Below, piece after piece: positions 32,576 through 43,910 of a DNA stretch of 64,000 nucleotides. Numbering within the stretch: position 1 is the stretch's first letter; the number at the start of each line of letters is the position of its first letter. Below the pieces are notes generated by a model. It did no database searches. It was not told the origin of the DNA and saw nothing but the letters and a program-made list of their open reading frames with translations. The position numbers were made by a program, and so were the translations under genes. The stretch comes from Artemisia argyi (Eukaryota; Streptophyta; Magnoliopsida; Asterales; Asteraceae): contig CM060684.1 in the NCBI GenBank assembly GCA_030686995.1, positions 8,763,897 through 8,827,896 of the forward strand. Reading direction: 5' to 3'.

Positions 32576-33497
32576 GCTTTTATACTTGGAAAGTGCCTTA
32601 TGCGGTCTCAAACAACACTGTCGTCAAATAAAAAGAATTCATGTTCATGTACTGACTCAAAGCATTCTAATTTACTACACAAAGATCACACATAATGTTC
32701 AGTAACTCCAAACTCAATCTCTCGAAAACTTTATCCGGCCCACCACTCAGAATCAAAACTTTACACATAAATAAACAACCAAACATAAACCCAAGATTAC
32801 TTAAGCAATCTAAAATTCACTACCTTTTCAGATAAATCATTAATTAACCACAAACCTATTACCAATTCAAAGAGGATTTGATCGATTGTTATGTTGAGAA
32901 ACGGCACAAAGCAAAACTCTAATGACTTACGTCGTTGTTATGTTTATGAGAGCCGCTTGACAGTTGCTTCTCGTCCATCTTCCAACACAACCTAAAATAC
33001 TCAAGTTACAGTTTACAGTGTTGGTAAGACCAAAATGCATAAATGATAAACAAAAAACTTGGTTAATAAAAAAGTAAGTGTGGTTCAATACGGCACATTT
33101 CAGAAAGTACGTAATTCATTTATGGCATTTACCCCATAACAAAATTCTCAAACTTATACTCGATACTAATTAGTATGCGTATTCACGACTCAAGTTCAGA
33201 TGCTAGCATGTTGGTTGAAATGCAATATATTAATCAAGTATGCAAACCAACCTCCAGTACTAAACACCCATAATGCAAAAAGTACTAAACTTTACGCTAG
33301 TTCTAGCAATTCCACATTTATTATATTCGATTCGCAAACATAAAGATAAAACTGCATAAACACTTACCATCAAATTTATTCAAAAAATCGATTTGTGAGT
33401 TTGAGGATACATTTGAAATACTTGTGTGGCTGTGTTAGATACCTACAGTATTATAATACTATGTTCATTGATTTGTCCACTCACAGGCATTGTACTT
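32576..33497. other. Intergenic, no gene identified
   Basis: AT-rich. 32576-32665 may still be importin intron or upstream sequence on the minus strand. Nothing else recognised. Confidence 0.35.
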
Positions 33498-33690
33498 TTC
33501 CGGTTGTATCTGGCCAAGACCCGTTTAGACCCGGCCATAACCCGGCTGACCCGGTCATATCCAGCCAAGACCCGGTTAGACCCGGCATATCCAGTCAAAA
33601 CCCGGTCATATTCGGTCAAGACCCGGTCAATTCCGGTCAAGACCCGACTATACTAGGTCATATCCGACCAAGACCCATATTCGGCTTCAA
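33498..33690. repeat. CGGTCAAGACCC array 3
   Basis: About ten degenerate 15-bp units (CCGGTCATATCCAGCCAAGA and variants), entered by CATTGTACTTTTCCGG as in array 2 and left by TTCGGCTTCAAATGATTCCA, the common tail. Confidence 0.75.
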
Positions 33691-34320
33691 ATGATTCCAC
33701 ATATCAACACGGTTTCACTGGTATCGGGTTTTTTCTTCTTTCGTTCTAGTGCATGGTTTGAATCTATGTATTAATTAAGGATCTGAACTCGTAGTTTCAT
33801 AACATTAATGCAATATTACTCGGTGCACTTGGTAAGCGTTTTGTGAATCGTAAACACAAATTATTAGCACTTTATTGATTTCACAAACACACATATTACG
33901 AAGGCATATGTTATCTAACTAAGCTTGATACGAACGCAAAATGTTGTTTGTTTTAAAGTACATTTTTATATAACTTCAAAAGCTCATATATATGATAGAT
34001 AGAAGCTTGATTCATTCTCTCAACCCTCAGTAAGACATATTGAGTGTTCATCATACCTTTTTCTCACAAACAATGGAGGTGCATGGTGGTTGCTAGTGGT
34101 GTGTTCAATCCCCATCGTTGATGAAAAAGTAAGTACGTGAGGTAACGGGTCAACGTGGGTAGGGTCACCCATTTAAAATGTTTGCTTCATGTGTTTTCAG
34201 CTAATGAAACAGACATGTTAAAAGGAAGCAACAATCAAGTTGGTTACACTCTTTTATCCAAAAACTTGAATTATTATTGTGATAATATATACTTTTTAAT
34301 CATATTTCAGTCAATTTGAA
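33691..34320. other. Intergenic, no gene identified
   Basis: After the array tail (to about 33720) AT-rich sequence without recognisable content. Confidence 0.35.
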
Positions 34321-34570
34321 AAAGTATATCTGATAGAAAAGTTCGATGACAAAGTACCGTCCAGTGATGAATGATGATATTGCTTGGAAGATTTTAAGGT
34401 CTGCAACAGCTACAACAATAAAATATGGTACTTATGACCTGATTGAGGAGTTCATATTAGCATACCCTGACATAATCTAGCTAGTACGATTTTGATGGGT
34501 TTAATTTGTTCCATTTAGCCATCAAAGAACGCCAATTCTTTCGTGCCATGTGACTGGTCATAAAGACTTA
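34321..34570 (+). pseudogene. Ankyrin/PGG-type protein fragment
   Basis: Plus strand: KYGTYDLIEEFILAYPDII, a stop, then after a shift DGFNLFHLAIKERQFF. Plant ankyrin-repeat proteins with a C-terminal PGG domain (ACD6/ITN1-like membrane proteins) carry the pattern GTYEVVEEI...YPD...FDLAILNRQ just after their ankyrin repeats. At least one stop and a frameshift; the PGG domain is not seen, though 35690-35870 could hold further decayed exons. Confidence 0.45.
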
Positions 34571-35099
34571 CTTAAAGAAGGCCAAAAATGGATTCCAGCA
34601 TTCATGAATGCATTTTCTCCTTCTTTTTTCATCCTAGAGATTTCTGCAAGTAGTTTATATCTTCGGCTGACGCCCAAGCCCCGCCCTGAAATTTCCGATG
34701 TCTCTCTGACCGTCATGTCACCATTATGAAGATTATTTGGGCTTATATAAGCACACGTTCTTTGAGGAATAAATTCAGAAAGTTTGTGTCGTTGTTAGCG
34801 GCTGTTGATTATTTGGGCTTATACCGACGTCTTCATTTCAGCTTCACCAGGAAATATGCACAATGCAATGGTATGTATGGGTTACCTACGTCATTCATCT
34901 TATGTGAAATGGAATTTTAGATCATTTAGAAAAAAATCTTTTGTTTCATTTTAAAATGAATAAATATGATGTTTTTCTTTAGGGGCCGATATTTCTAACC
35001 CATTTAAAAAAAAGGATAAAGTCCGTTTGACTTTTATTGATAAGGAATCTAACGGGTCAAATATCTAGATTAATGATAAAGTAAACGGGTTGACTGTGG
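34571..35099. other. Intergenic, no gene identified
   Basis: 34726-34920 is open on the plus strand but shows no domain. Otherwise AT-rich. Confidence 0.3.
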
Positions 35100-35107
35100 T
35101 CTGAAGT

Positions 35108-35501
35108 AGGGGTGTCATAAAAACCGACCCGACCCGAACCCGAATTTGGCTATTCGGGTAGGGTCAATCTGGTCCAAATTTATATTCGGGTCAATCGGGT
35201 CAACCTGAATTGACCCGAGTTCTAAACAAGGTCTGGTTCGGTTTTAATATATGTTTCTTATCCGGGTTCGGGTCAACCCGAGTGAACCGAGTTTGATTTT
35301 TTTTCTTTCTAATTTTATGTATTTCATGTTTGAACACCAAAATTGTATCATTTTTAAACGGCCTAACCCGAGTTGACCCGACCTGAGTGACCCGAGTTCT
35401 AAACAAGGTCGGGTTCGGGTATGCTTTTTTTAGCCTTGACCTGAATTGACCCGACACGATTGACTCGAACTCGACCGGGTCAACCCGAATAACACCCCTA
35501 C
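35108..35501. mobile_element. hAT-type MITE rich in GACCCGA
   Basis: About 394 bp with inverted ends (AGGGGTGT left, ACACCCCTA right) and a flanking direct repeat TCTGAAGT (35100-35107 and 35502-35509), 8 bp as for hAT; two bases overlap the inverted repeat, so 6 bp is the safe minimum. The inside is repeated GGGTCAACCCGAATTGACCC-like words. The minus ORF 35200-35523 is a by-product. Confidence 0.75.
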
Positions 35502-35509
35502 TCTGAAGT

Positions 35510-37304
35510 GTATTCAAATTCAAAAAGAGGTGGACGAAACTGTGTTGGTGGGTCCAAACCGACCTTTTGCTTCGTTGATATAAAAATGAATTAAGTATGA
35601 TGCTTTAACAACTTGGAATTATCCATGACCCTTACTTATAAAAGGAATCATTGTTGCTTGTTTTTTAGCTAGGGTATCAAGCATACAAAAACTTGAAGAC
35701 TATCGGACCAAATATGGTGCTCTGCAGCTCTTTCTTAACAAAACTATGGAATGGCATGAGTTTCAGTGGGCTATACAAAACGCGCATAAGAATAGACAAG
35801 GTCAAGTTAGGTTAAGAAAGGAGATCGACACAATCCATATGTGCCTATCCCATACCAGATTCTATGTGTGAACAACATTAGTTGGTTCTTTTTCCAGGTT
35901 GATAGAGTTAGAGAAACTATAGTGTTCTAAACTGTTATTCACTCACTCATGCGTGTAAATGCCACGGTTGCTATCAATGCCACGGTTCTTACCGATGGTT
36001 CCAAGCAATGTGATTTTGTAATATGTCAATGTCTATTTGAGCACATGTATTTCATCTTGCTCAACAAGGATGACTTATTTTCAACACGTTTGAAAAGGAT
36101 AATATCATCGCCATGTTACACAATTTTTCTGTAAATACACCACCTTTTGGAGGTCAAAAAATTTAGGGGCGAGCATGGTTTGGTTTTGCTCAGTTTTTGC
36201 ATAAAAGCGAAACCAATCCATAAATATTCGGTTTTTGTTTTTCAGAAACCATAGAGTTTCAGTTTTAATCACGGTTTGGTTATCATTTTTTTTCCTCTCC
36301 TCCACCTCCACGACCTTGGTGGAGTTTGTCTCCACGGCCGTGGTTTCAACTACTAGTGGAGGAAATGGTATTGATGTATTTGATGAGGATTTTCGCTCAT
36401 TAAATATATTGTCACTAGAGTTTCTGCATGGTTTCAAAGAAGATGAATAACGTGAGAGTGGTGAGATAAAAACACATCAGTAAAGAACATGCAGATCATT
36501 TCACACATAAATTGGTTCAACGAAAGTACAAAAAATAAATTAGCTAAATACGTTGTAAATAGAAATAGTAAAACGATCAAACAATGCAAGCGAAGATAGG
36601 CAGCTTCTGTGGAGAGCTTGTTAGTGTTTCCCATTCTCCTTTGAGACCATTTCTTATTTCACAATATTTGAGGTCCGGCCAATTTCCAGATTTGTTTTCC
36701 ATCGCGCGCCCCAATATCAATTAGCTTCAAGAAGTAGTCAGCGGCTTTGAGCCTCATCTGAAGACGCGCCTCTACATACAGGGGTTGGCAATAGAAAACA
36801 ATGCATCAAAGAGGAGTACCGACTAGTTAATAAACAAGCCTAACTTGTTTAGGCCTATACTCGACTCAGCTTAGATCGTTAACACCCCGTCTAGATCCGC
36901 CACTGCTTGATCCTGAGTTAGATCCGCCAACCTTAAAAACCAAGAAACTACTTTAGCTTATATGGAATTGCGCCATTAGTATGAAATTAAAATGCAATCG
37001 ACAATAGAGAATCTCTGAAAACAGGTACAATAGTTGCATTTTATCCATGGATATTATTTAACACAATAAGGGACCAAAACTGTAACAAGTTTTATAATGG
37101 ATATTATTTATGTAAATTTTGGTATTTAGAGACCAAAAATGTAATTTGGTATAAACTATAAAGGACCATCGTGTAATTTACTTTCTTTTTTCTTTCTAGA
37201 AAGCTACTAGTATTATTTTGTTCCAATAATTTTTGTTTGCCAATATCAAATTCGATATTAAAATAAGAGAAAAATGAATTTAGAAAACAAGGATAGTGCA
37301 TTAT
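35510..37304. other. Intergenic between MITE and TNL gene
   Basis: 35690-35870 may be remains of the ankyrin-type gene. 36170-36260 has AGGGGCGAGCATGGTTTGGTTT, another decayed MITE start. 37060-37190 has GGACCAAAA-type short repeats. If the TNL gene has a further 3' exon it would lie here, but I find no candidate. Confidence 0.35.
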
Positions 37305-40300
37305 TTACTCACCAAGGATAAAAAGATGCAGCGATAAGTCTTTGGGAAGATCACTTATTATGCCAGTGTTTTCTATAATTAGCTCTTTTAAACATTCTAA
37401 TTTTCCAAGATCCGCTGGTAGCTTCTCAAGAAGAGCACAATCCTCAAGGTTGAGATAATTCAGATGTTTTAACATACAAATGCTATCTGGAAGATGTTTA
37501 ATACTTGTAGCCGACAAATCTAGCCTCTCCAGAGATTCTAACCGGCCAATGTCCTCAGGCAACTTCTCAAGAAGAACACACCAGTCAAGGTTGAGATACT
37601 TCAGATGTTTTAGCATACAAATGCTATCTGGAAGATATTTAATCATTGTAAATGACAAATCTAGCATCACCAGAGATTCTAACTGGCCAATGTCCTCAGG
37701 CAACTTCTCAAGAAGAGCACACCAGTTAAGGCTCAGATACTTCAGATGTTTTAGCATACAAATGCTATCTGGAAGATATTTAATCTTTGTAGCAGACAAA
37801 TCTAGCATCACCAGAGATTCTAACTGGCCAATGTCCTCAGGCAACTTCTCAAGAAGAGCACAACTCTTAAGACTGAGATACTTCAGATGTTTTAGCATAC
37901 AAACGCTATCTGGATGATATTTAATCTTTGTAGCAGACAAATCTAGCATCACCAGAGATTCTAACTGGCCAATGTCCTCAGGCAACTTCTCAAGAAGAGT
38001 ACACCAATCAAGTCTCAGATACTTCAGATGTTTCAACATACAAATGCTATCTGGAAGATGTTCTGTCTTCTCAGAGTACAACGAGAGCTCTTCTAGACAT
38101 TCTAACTGTCCTAGATCTTTGGGAAACTCTGGAATATTGCATGTGAGTGTAAGTTTTTGTAGACATTGTAAACTACAAATCATGTCTGAAAATTTCTCAA
38201 AGTCTGTGCAAGCACATAGACCAAAAGAAATAAGCTTCTCAATATTTCCAACTGATGACGGTAGATATTCTTTATATTCACAATAAAACCGAAACTTTGG
38301 GAGATTACTGTTGGGGTGCAATGGGCATGAATCTATGGACACACCATCCAGATCTAAAGTACCTGAAGAACAATTAACCTGGGGCTCACATCTACCGTAA
38401 AACATAAAATCTTTAAACCTCAAACAACCGTGTAAGTCTAAGTTGACAACTTTTCTTAGACATCCAACAGGAGCCTTAATTTCTACCAACTTCTTACAAT
38501 CTGCAAGATTTAACTCCTCAAGATTTGGAATCAGCTCAAGGTCAAGTCTCCTCAACCTTGATTTACGAAGGTTGAGGATTTTGAGATTTGGACATGCAAC
38601 AGGCACGTGAAGTTCTTCAAATTGAGCACATCCTTCAAGAGATAACATTTCGAGATTCGGAGTCAACCCCAGGTCAAAGGTTCTTAACTTTGATCGACTG
38701 ATATTGAGATGCTTGAGCTTTTGACAACTAAATGGCATGCAAAGTTCTTCTAACTTATCAGAATATTCAAGAGATAATGTCTCAATATTCGGAGTCAACC
38801 CAAAGTCAAAGGTCGTCAAGTTTGACACTTTGAGAGAAAGGAATTTGAGTTTTTTTAGCACCTGCCAGCAAAAATAAGACAAAAAGATTAATATTTAAGC
38901 ATATTAACAAACCAATAAATTAATAGCTTTATTACGAATTATGCAAAACAACCAATCAATAGTTATTCTACCTTTCTTTCTCCCTCTTCCCAAAGTTGTA
39001 CCATTCTGCTGTGCTCCATTTCAAGTCCAACAAGATTGTTTGCTTGAAATGTTTTGTGTAAATACAAGAAAGGGTAATTCGTACATTTTAGATATTCTAA
39101 AGAGTTTGAAAAGTATTGGCCGGTAACATCAAGATTTTCAGCATCACTTTCAGAATCATAATTTGCAAAAAACACTTCAAGATATCGAAGTTTCTTCATT
39201 TTTCCAAGCCCTTTCAGAAGTATTCTCGAATTTCCTCTCCACATATCAAGTTTTAGACATCTTGTTGCTTTAGTACCCTGCAATCCAAAAACAATGTCAG
39301 AAGTCAGAACAAATGAAAATGTATTAGTTTTCTCTACCTTACAAGTAAACGGATCTTTACCTTGTCATTAGTCAATATATCTTCAATCTCCTCATCAATC
39401 CATAATCGGCTATGTTTGTTAGGCGGGCGCTTACGACGAACAATGTTCTTTCCCATTTCTTCTATATGGTCATGCATGTCCAAGCGCCCATATTTAACAG
39501 TTATGAGAGATCTCTGCTCAAGAACTTTTAAACCAATTATAGCATGAAATCCACAGCTTTCAAGAATGGTGATTGCATCTGCTTTGGGCTTTCTTTTCAA
39601 TATGCATGCAATGTCTAGAAATATTTCCTTATAATCATCCTCGAGACTGTCATAGCTTAGCTCTAGCTTTTCCTGAGTCTCCTTCAAGGGAATTCTTTTC
39701 AATCTGTCTATGGCATCTTCCCATTCACGCTTATCTCTACCACAAAGAAACGAACCCAAAACTTTGATCGTTAAGGGAAGACCATCAGCGTATTGTACAA
39801 CTTCCCCTGATAGCTCTTCATATTCTCGAATTGGAAGCTCTTTTTGAAATGCATACCTACTGAAGAGGCAAATCGCTTCCACAGACGATAACAGATTGAC
39901 GTCATGAACGAATTTCACTCGGTGGGCTCTCAGCACTTGCTCATCTCTTGTGGTAATGATAATTCTGCTTCCTGATTTAAACCAGTCATCAGGCTCTCCT
40001 GCTAACGCCTCAAGCTGTTCTATATGATCAACATCATCTAAAACAACAAGTATCTTTCTACAACACATCATGGCTTTCAACATGTTTTTCCCGTCATGAA
40101 CACTACTAAAAGTGATGTCTTTTTTATCCAACACATCTTCTAGTATCCGTTTTTGAAGCTCCTTTAAACCGGACAAAGAAGGGGTTGAAACATCCCTTAC
40201 ATTTTCAACAAAGCTTTTTCCTTCGAAATGATTAGAAATTTGATCATAAACAGCTCTGGCTAAAGTTGTCTTCCCCCCACCTCCCATCCCCCTAATTCCA

Positions 40301-41076
40301 ATCATGCGAACATCTTCGGTACCAATCTCTAAAGATAAAAGAACATCACTCATTCGGGTCTCCATGCCCACTAACTTTCCATCAACATTTGAAAGAGTGG
40401 AGCATTTCTTTATGAAAATAGCATCAACAATCATTTGGATCAATTTAGATTCATCCCTGTATCATTAAAGATTATATTATTAGCTTGTTCAAAGCCTACA
40501 TAAACAATTAGGATTCATAACATTTATATTAATGCAGATTAGAAAGAATATTACAGAGATATAATGAAGAAAAATTTATTACCCGTTAGCTGTGGCCTTC
40601 AACTCCCACCCGGCCAGATTGGCTAATTCTTTCATTGCGTCTCTCCATTGCCCAGCAGCCTCCTTCTTTTCATGTACGGCAAAGGCTTCTTTTACTGGCC
40701 CACTTTGTTTGCGGACTTCAGTGGGCTCCACATCATAGAAGACTGGGAAAGCAGTATGCTCGGTCATCTTCTGGCACTCGATAATCTTGGAAAGCTCATC
40801 TAGACACCAAGATGAAGAAGCATATGTCTTTGAGAAAACAATGATGAAAAATCTCGACTCTTGAATGGATTTGAGGAGTTGATCGTTGATCCTTTCCCCT
40901 TTCTCGATTTTTTTATCATCCTTGTATGTTTGAATGCCTTTTTGCTTAAGAGCTTCGTAAAGATGGCCAACAAAGTTCTTGCGAGTGTCTTCACCCCTGA
41001 AACTCAGAAAAACATCATACTTGAAGCTCTTTCGAATGGATGAGCTTGAAGTGGACGCCCCTGGAGTTATGGACAT
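37305..41076 (-). CDS. TIR-NB-LRR (TNL) immune receptor, four exons
   Basis: Exons 41076-40583, 40456-39361, 39277-38972, 38861-37305, all with GT/AG borders; the joined frame is open for about 1150 residues. ATG 41076 is the first in-frame ATG. TIR: YDVFLSFRGEDTR (20-32), catalytic-type E94 in SSWCLDELSKI. NB-ARC: P-loop GMGGGGKTT (221-229; usually GMGGIGKTT), kinase-2 LVVLDDVD (D306, D307), GSRIIITTRD, GLPL 390-393, MHD 492-494. The LRR region fills the last 600 residues. TNLs recognise pathogen effectors in the cytoplasm or nucleus, and the TIR cleaves NAD to signal through EDS1. The post-LRR C-JID domain is absent. Exon 4 could instead splice out at a perfect GTGAGT donor (37312). Confidence 0.9.
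37473..38036 (-). repeat. Four 141-bp LRR modules in tandem in the TNL gene
   Basis: Four near-identical 47-codon units, each starting LKHLKYL and containing LLEKLPEDIGQLESL and LPDSICM, plus a partial, more diverged fifth to about 37375 (protein residues about 908-1128). Units differ mostly at solvent-facing positions (DWC, KSC, NWC; ATK, FTM, ATS). Unequal crossing-over within the exon explains the pattern. Confidence 0.9.
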
Positions 41077-41161
41077 ATCTACAGACTGATTGCAAAGAAA
41101 AGTGAATAAAATGGGGGAAAAAACTTGATAATGTGAAAGGTGATTGGTTAGGTGTTGTAAA

Positions 41162-41215
41162 TTATGATGAAACTGATATGGTTGAAAGAGTTTTTGTGAA
41201 GAAACAAAGTAGCAT
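41162..41215 (-). promoter_or_regulatory. Possible upstream ORF of the TNL gene
   Basis: ATG at 41215, 17 codons, stop TAA 86 nt before the TNL ATG, in another frame. It would lie in the 5' leader if transcription starts near the TATA-like box at 41291. Translation of it is not shown. Confidence 0.3.
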
Positions 41216-41242
41216 TTGATGTTGAGAAACAAAAGTCTTTTT

Positions 41243-41317
41243 GGTCAATGGAAAAGAAAGATAACATTCACTCTTTGAAAAAGAAATATAAGCCACTCAT
41301 ATGCTCTTTTAGGTCAA
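41243..41317 (-). promoter_or_regulatory. TNL promoter candidates: two W boxes and a TATA-like box
   Basis: Minus strand: TTGACC at 41317-41312 and at 41248-41243, with TTATATTT at 41291-41284 between them. TTGACC is the WRKY binding core and is common upstream of immune genes. Such hexamers also occur by chance. Confidence 0.35.
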
Positions 41318-42194
41318 CAAGGAATAGGCACCCACCGCGGTGATGCTTTCTTCGGGCTATACAGAAGTCTAATGTGAAGAAACAAAGTACTCCTTCACAG
41401 ACACACCCTTAAGGTAATACATAGTTTGTTCATAACCTGCCTTCTGTCTTCAGTCGAACTTCTTTGCTCTTCAAAATTGTTAACTTTATCAGTAGCACCA
41501 CATCGAAGACCTTAAGTGATAGAAGCAAAGCTTGGCAAGATGGGCGGTGAGGACTGCAAGTCAAAGCGGGTCTTTATTTAGTATTTGCCAAAGCATAACA
41601 AAGGGTAAATATTTTTAAGTCAAATCAAAATGGGCATTTGGTCACATGATTTTCAGGTTGGATAGGAATAAGTAATATTGGAACCTTAAAGAATTACCTC
41701 AACGGATCCTGCTCTGCGTCCTGGCTCTTTAAATCCAGCTAAAGCTGCTACTATATATACCTGCAGGTAGACACTTGACTTGTCAAACACATCACATTGC
41801 CTTCTATCCATCGTGGTAATTCTTCGTAAGCTTTTCGTGATCATATCAAAAAAAAAAAAAAGAACTATCATTCATACATACACTCACTTATTCAATTCTA
41901 TAACACTATGACAGTTAACTGTACTAAACTTCTTCTAATGTGTCCCATGTGCTACAAAAGAGTGGTCCCATAATTAGCTCCCACATCACCGGGTGTGATG
42001 AGGTCAAGTCTCGCATTTGCCTAATTTTGAGTTAGCATGACTAAAGCAAATTGATGAACTTGTGGATAAATAATAGCCTTTATACTACTCAAGTGATATA
42101 CGGCTACTAACATTATGTATGAAACTAAAAACTTATCATCAGTACAATATATATACATTCTAATGATTCATAACCATCTACCCTAAAATAAGCT
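41318..42194. other. Intergenic upstream of TNL gene
   Basis: No gene or strong repeat. Poly-A run near 41848-41860. May include distal promoter sequence of the TNL gene. Confidence 0.35.
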
Positions 42195-42600
42195 TTGTAG
42201 TAAAAGGATCCAATGAAGCAATCAGGAAATACATGTATAGTAATAACACTTACAGCCATTTATTTATTTTCGTAAACCAAAAAATTAAATCCTAACTCGT
42301 ATTATCCCTATCATTACCAATTGATAAGAAGGATGATGCTAGGGTCCGGATCAGGATCTGGATCTGGATATGGATACACGCGCTTTTGCAGTGTCCTTTG
42401 TATAATCACCGAGCGTCATGTAGCAATTAACCATGTTTGGGTCGGGCCGAATAAGCAGGCTCAGAGTTGGGCTATTATTGATGGACCAATTCATTTTATA
42501 ATATAATAAGCACCGACCTTATATAATAAGCAGGCTTAGGCTATTATTACTCTGTATATAACAAGTGGGGGAGCCCGCTTCAAGTATTTTTTTAATCTTT
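42195..42600. repeat. Direct duplication, copy A
   Basis: Matches 43118-43530 nearly throughout (AATGAAGCAATCAGGAAA, CAATTGATAAGAAGGATGAT, GTCGGGCCGAATAAGCAGG). Contains a short (GGATCT)n run at 42355-42370. The small ORF here has no family. Confidence 0.8.
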
Positions 42601-42744
42601 TGTTGATAACGAGGTTTTAAATCCGCACGTTGTCGCGGGATGTTTCAATATTAAGGTATGTATGCCCACCCGGGTCCGAGTAATCTCAAAAAAAGGGGGC
42701 CACAAATGAAACGGGCTGAACTTAGTACGCATGCCCACCCGAAC

Positions 42745-42891
42745 AAAAAAAAAAAAAAATTACTAATATATACATCTCCCGTCCCCTTTGATGAATAGTA
42801 ACCCGGGGTAAAGCCCAAGGCCCGTTACTGTAGAAAGAACAGTACCCCGGGTTACTATTCATCAAAGGGGACGGGAGATGTATATATTAGT

Positions 42892-42940
<49 letters not shown>
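42745..42940. repeat. Perfect 51-bp inverted repeat with poly-A/poly-T extensions
   Basis: Left arm 42760-42810, right arm 42843-42893, exact complements; 32-nt loop. The arms extend by a run of A (42745-42759) opposite a run of T (42894-42939). Could form a hairpin of about 66 bp. There is no coding capacity. GACGGGAGATGTATATATTA marks the outer stem. Confidence 0.9.
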
Positions 42941-42944
<4 letters not shown>

Positions 42945-42970
42945 TTTTGCGCTTTAATGTTAAGCAATTT

Positions 42971-42976
42971 TTTTGT

Positions 42977-43012
<36 letters not shown>
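42971..43012. repeat. Poly-T run
   Basis: About 40 T, second of two long T runs here; the Phe-rich ORF 42878-43228 reads through both and is not a gene. Confidence 0.9.
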
Positions 43013-43013
<1 letters not shown>

Positions 43014-43117
43014 TAACTCTAATGGTGTATTCGGTTCAGCTGACGGGTTTGAGTTTTTTCATTGTTGTTTATTTGGGTGTTACTAAACCATGGTCTGCCC
43101 ACAATCATATGCATTTA

Positions 43118-43530
43118 AGCTTTGTAAAAGAATCCAATGAAGCAATCAGGAAACGCATTTATAGTAATAACACTTATAGCCATTTATTTATTTCCTGCAA
43201 ATTCGTAAACCAAAAAATTAAATCCTAACTCGTATTATCCGTATCATTACCAATTGATAAGAAGGATGATGCTAGCGTCTGGATCTGGATCTGGATCTGG
43301 ATCTGGATCTGGATACACGCGTTTTGCAGTGTTCTTTGTATAATCACCGAGTGTCATATAGCAAATAACGCATGTTTGGGTCGGGCCGAATAAGCAGGCT
43401 CAGAGTTGGGCTATTATTGATGGGCCAAGTCATTCATTTTATAATATAATACTCCCACCAGACGTTGGGTTTTTACTCTGGATATATAACAAGTGGGGGA
43501 GCCCGCTTCAAGTAATTTTTTCATCTTTTG
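43118..43530. repeat. Direct duplication, copy B
   Basis: Second copy of 42195-42600. Its (GGATCT)n run is expanded to five perfect units (43281-43310), and it carries a small insertion (CCTGCAAATT near 43193). Confidence 0.8.
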
Positions 43531-43779
43531 TTGATAACTAGTGGCAGTAACTTGCCGCGTTGCGGCGGGGGCATTTACAAAACTTTGCATTGTAAAACCG
43601 TAGGTTTGTCAAAGCTAGCTGTTATATTAGTTCACCTGAGTGATACAAAATTATGCAGGTGTTTCTGCATTTGTAACAGCGTTATAAAAAGCCGCATTTG
43701 CGACAGCGTACGTGCATACAACGGGCCTAAGTTAGGCCTTTGCATCCCAACCTATCAGCCAACCCAACAAATAAAAGTA
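43531..43779. other. Intergenic, no feature
   Basis: The 86-codon ORF 43528-43788 shows no domain and runs into the MITE. Confidence 0.3.
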
Positions 43780-43910
43780 AGGAGGTGATTACACACCAAA
43801 TAAATTAATGGGGACAACACAATATTATACCTCTAATGCACATGTTACAACATAACATGTACATAATTGTGGTGTCTCAATCAATTTATTTGGTGTGCAA
43901 ATCACCTCCT
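43780..43910. mobile_element. 131-bp MITE
   Basis: Inverted ends of about 27 bp: AGGAGGTGATTACACACCAA left; complement of the right end is AGGAGGTGATTTGCACACCA. Both sides are AAAGTA-rich, so the target duplication is ambiguous. Confidence 0.7.

Noticed and set aside
41077..41232. Longer N-terminus of the TNL starting at 41232
   Set aside because: The frame is open but the codon at 41232 is TTG; the first in-frame ATG is 41076, which places the TIR motif at the usual distance.
42745..42940. Annotating the perfect hairpin as a miRNA gene
   Set aside because: Arms pair perfectly with no bulges and sit in repeat DNA; without small-RNA data a MITE or inverted duplication is simpler.
42878..43228. 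Poly-Phe ORF
   Set aside because: It is the reading of two poly-T runs.
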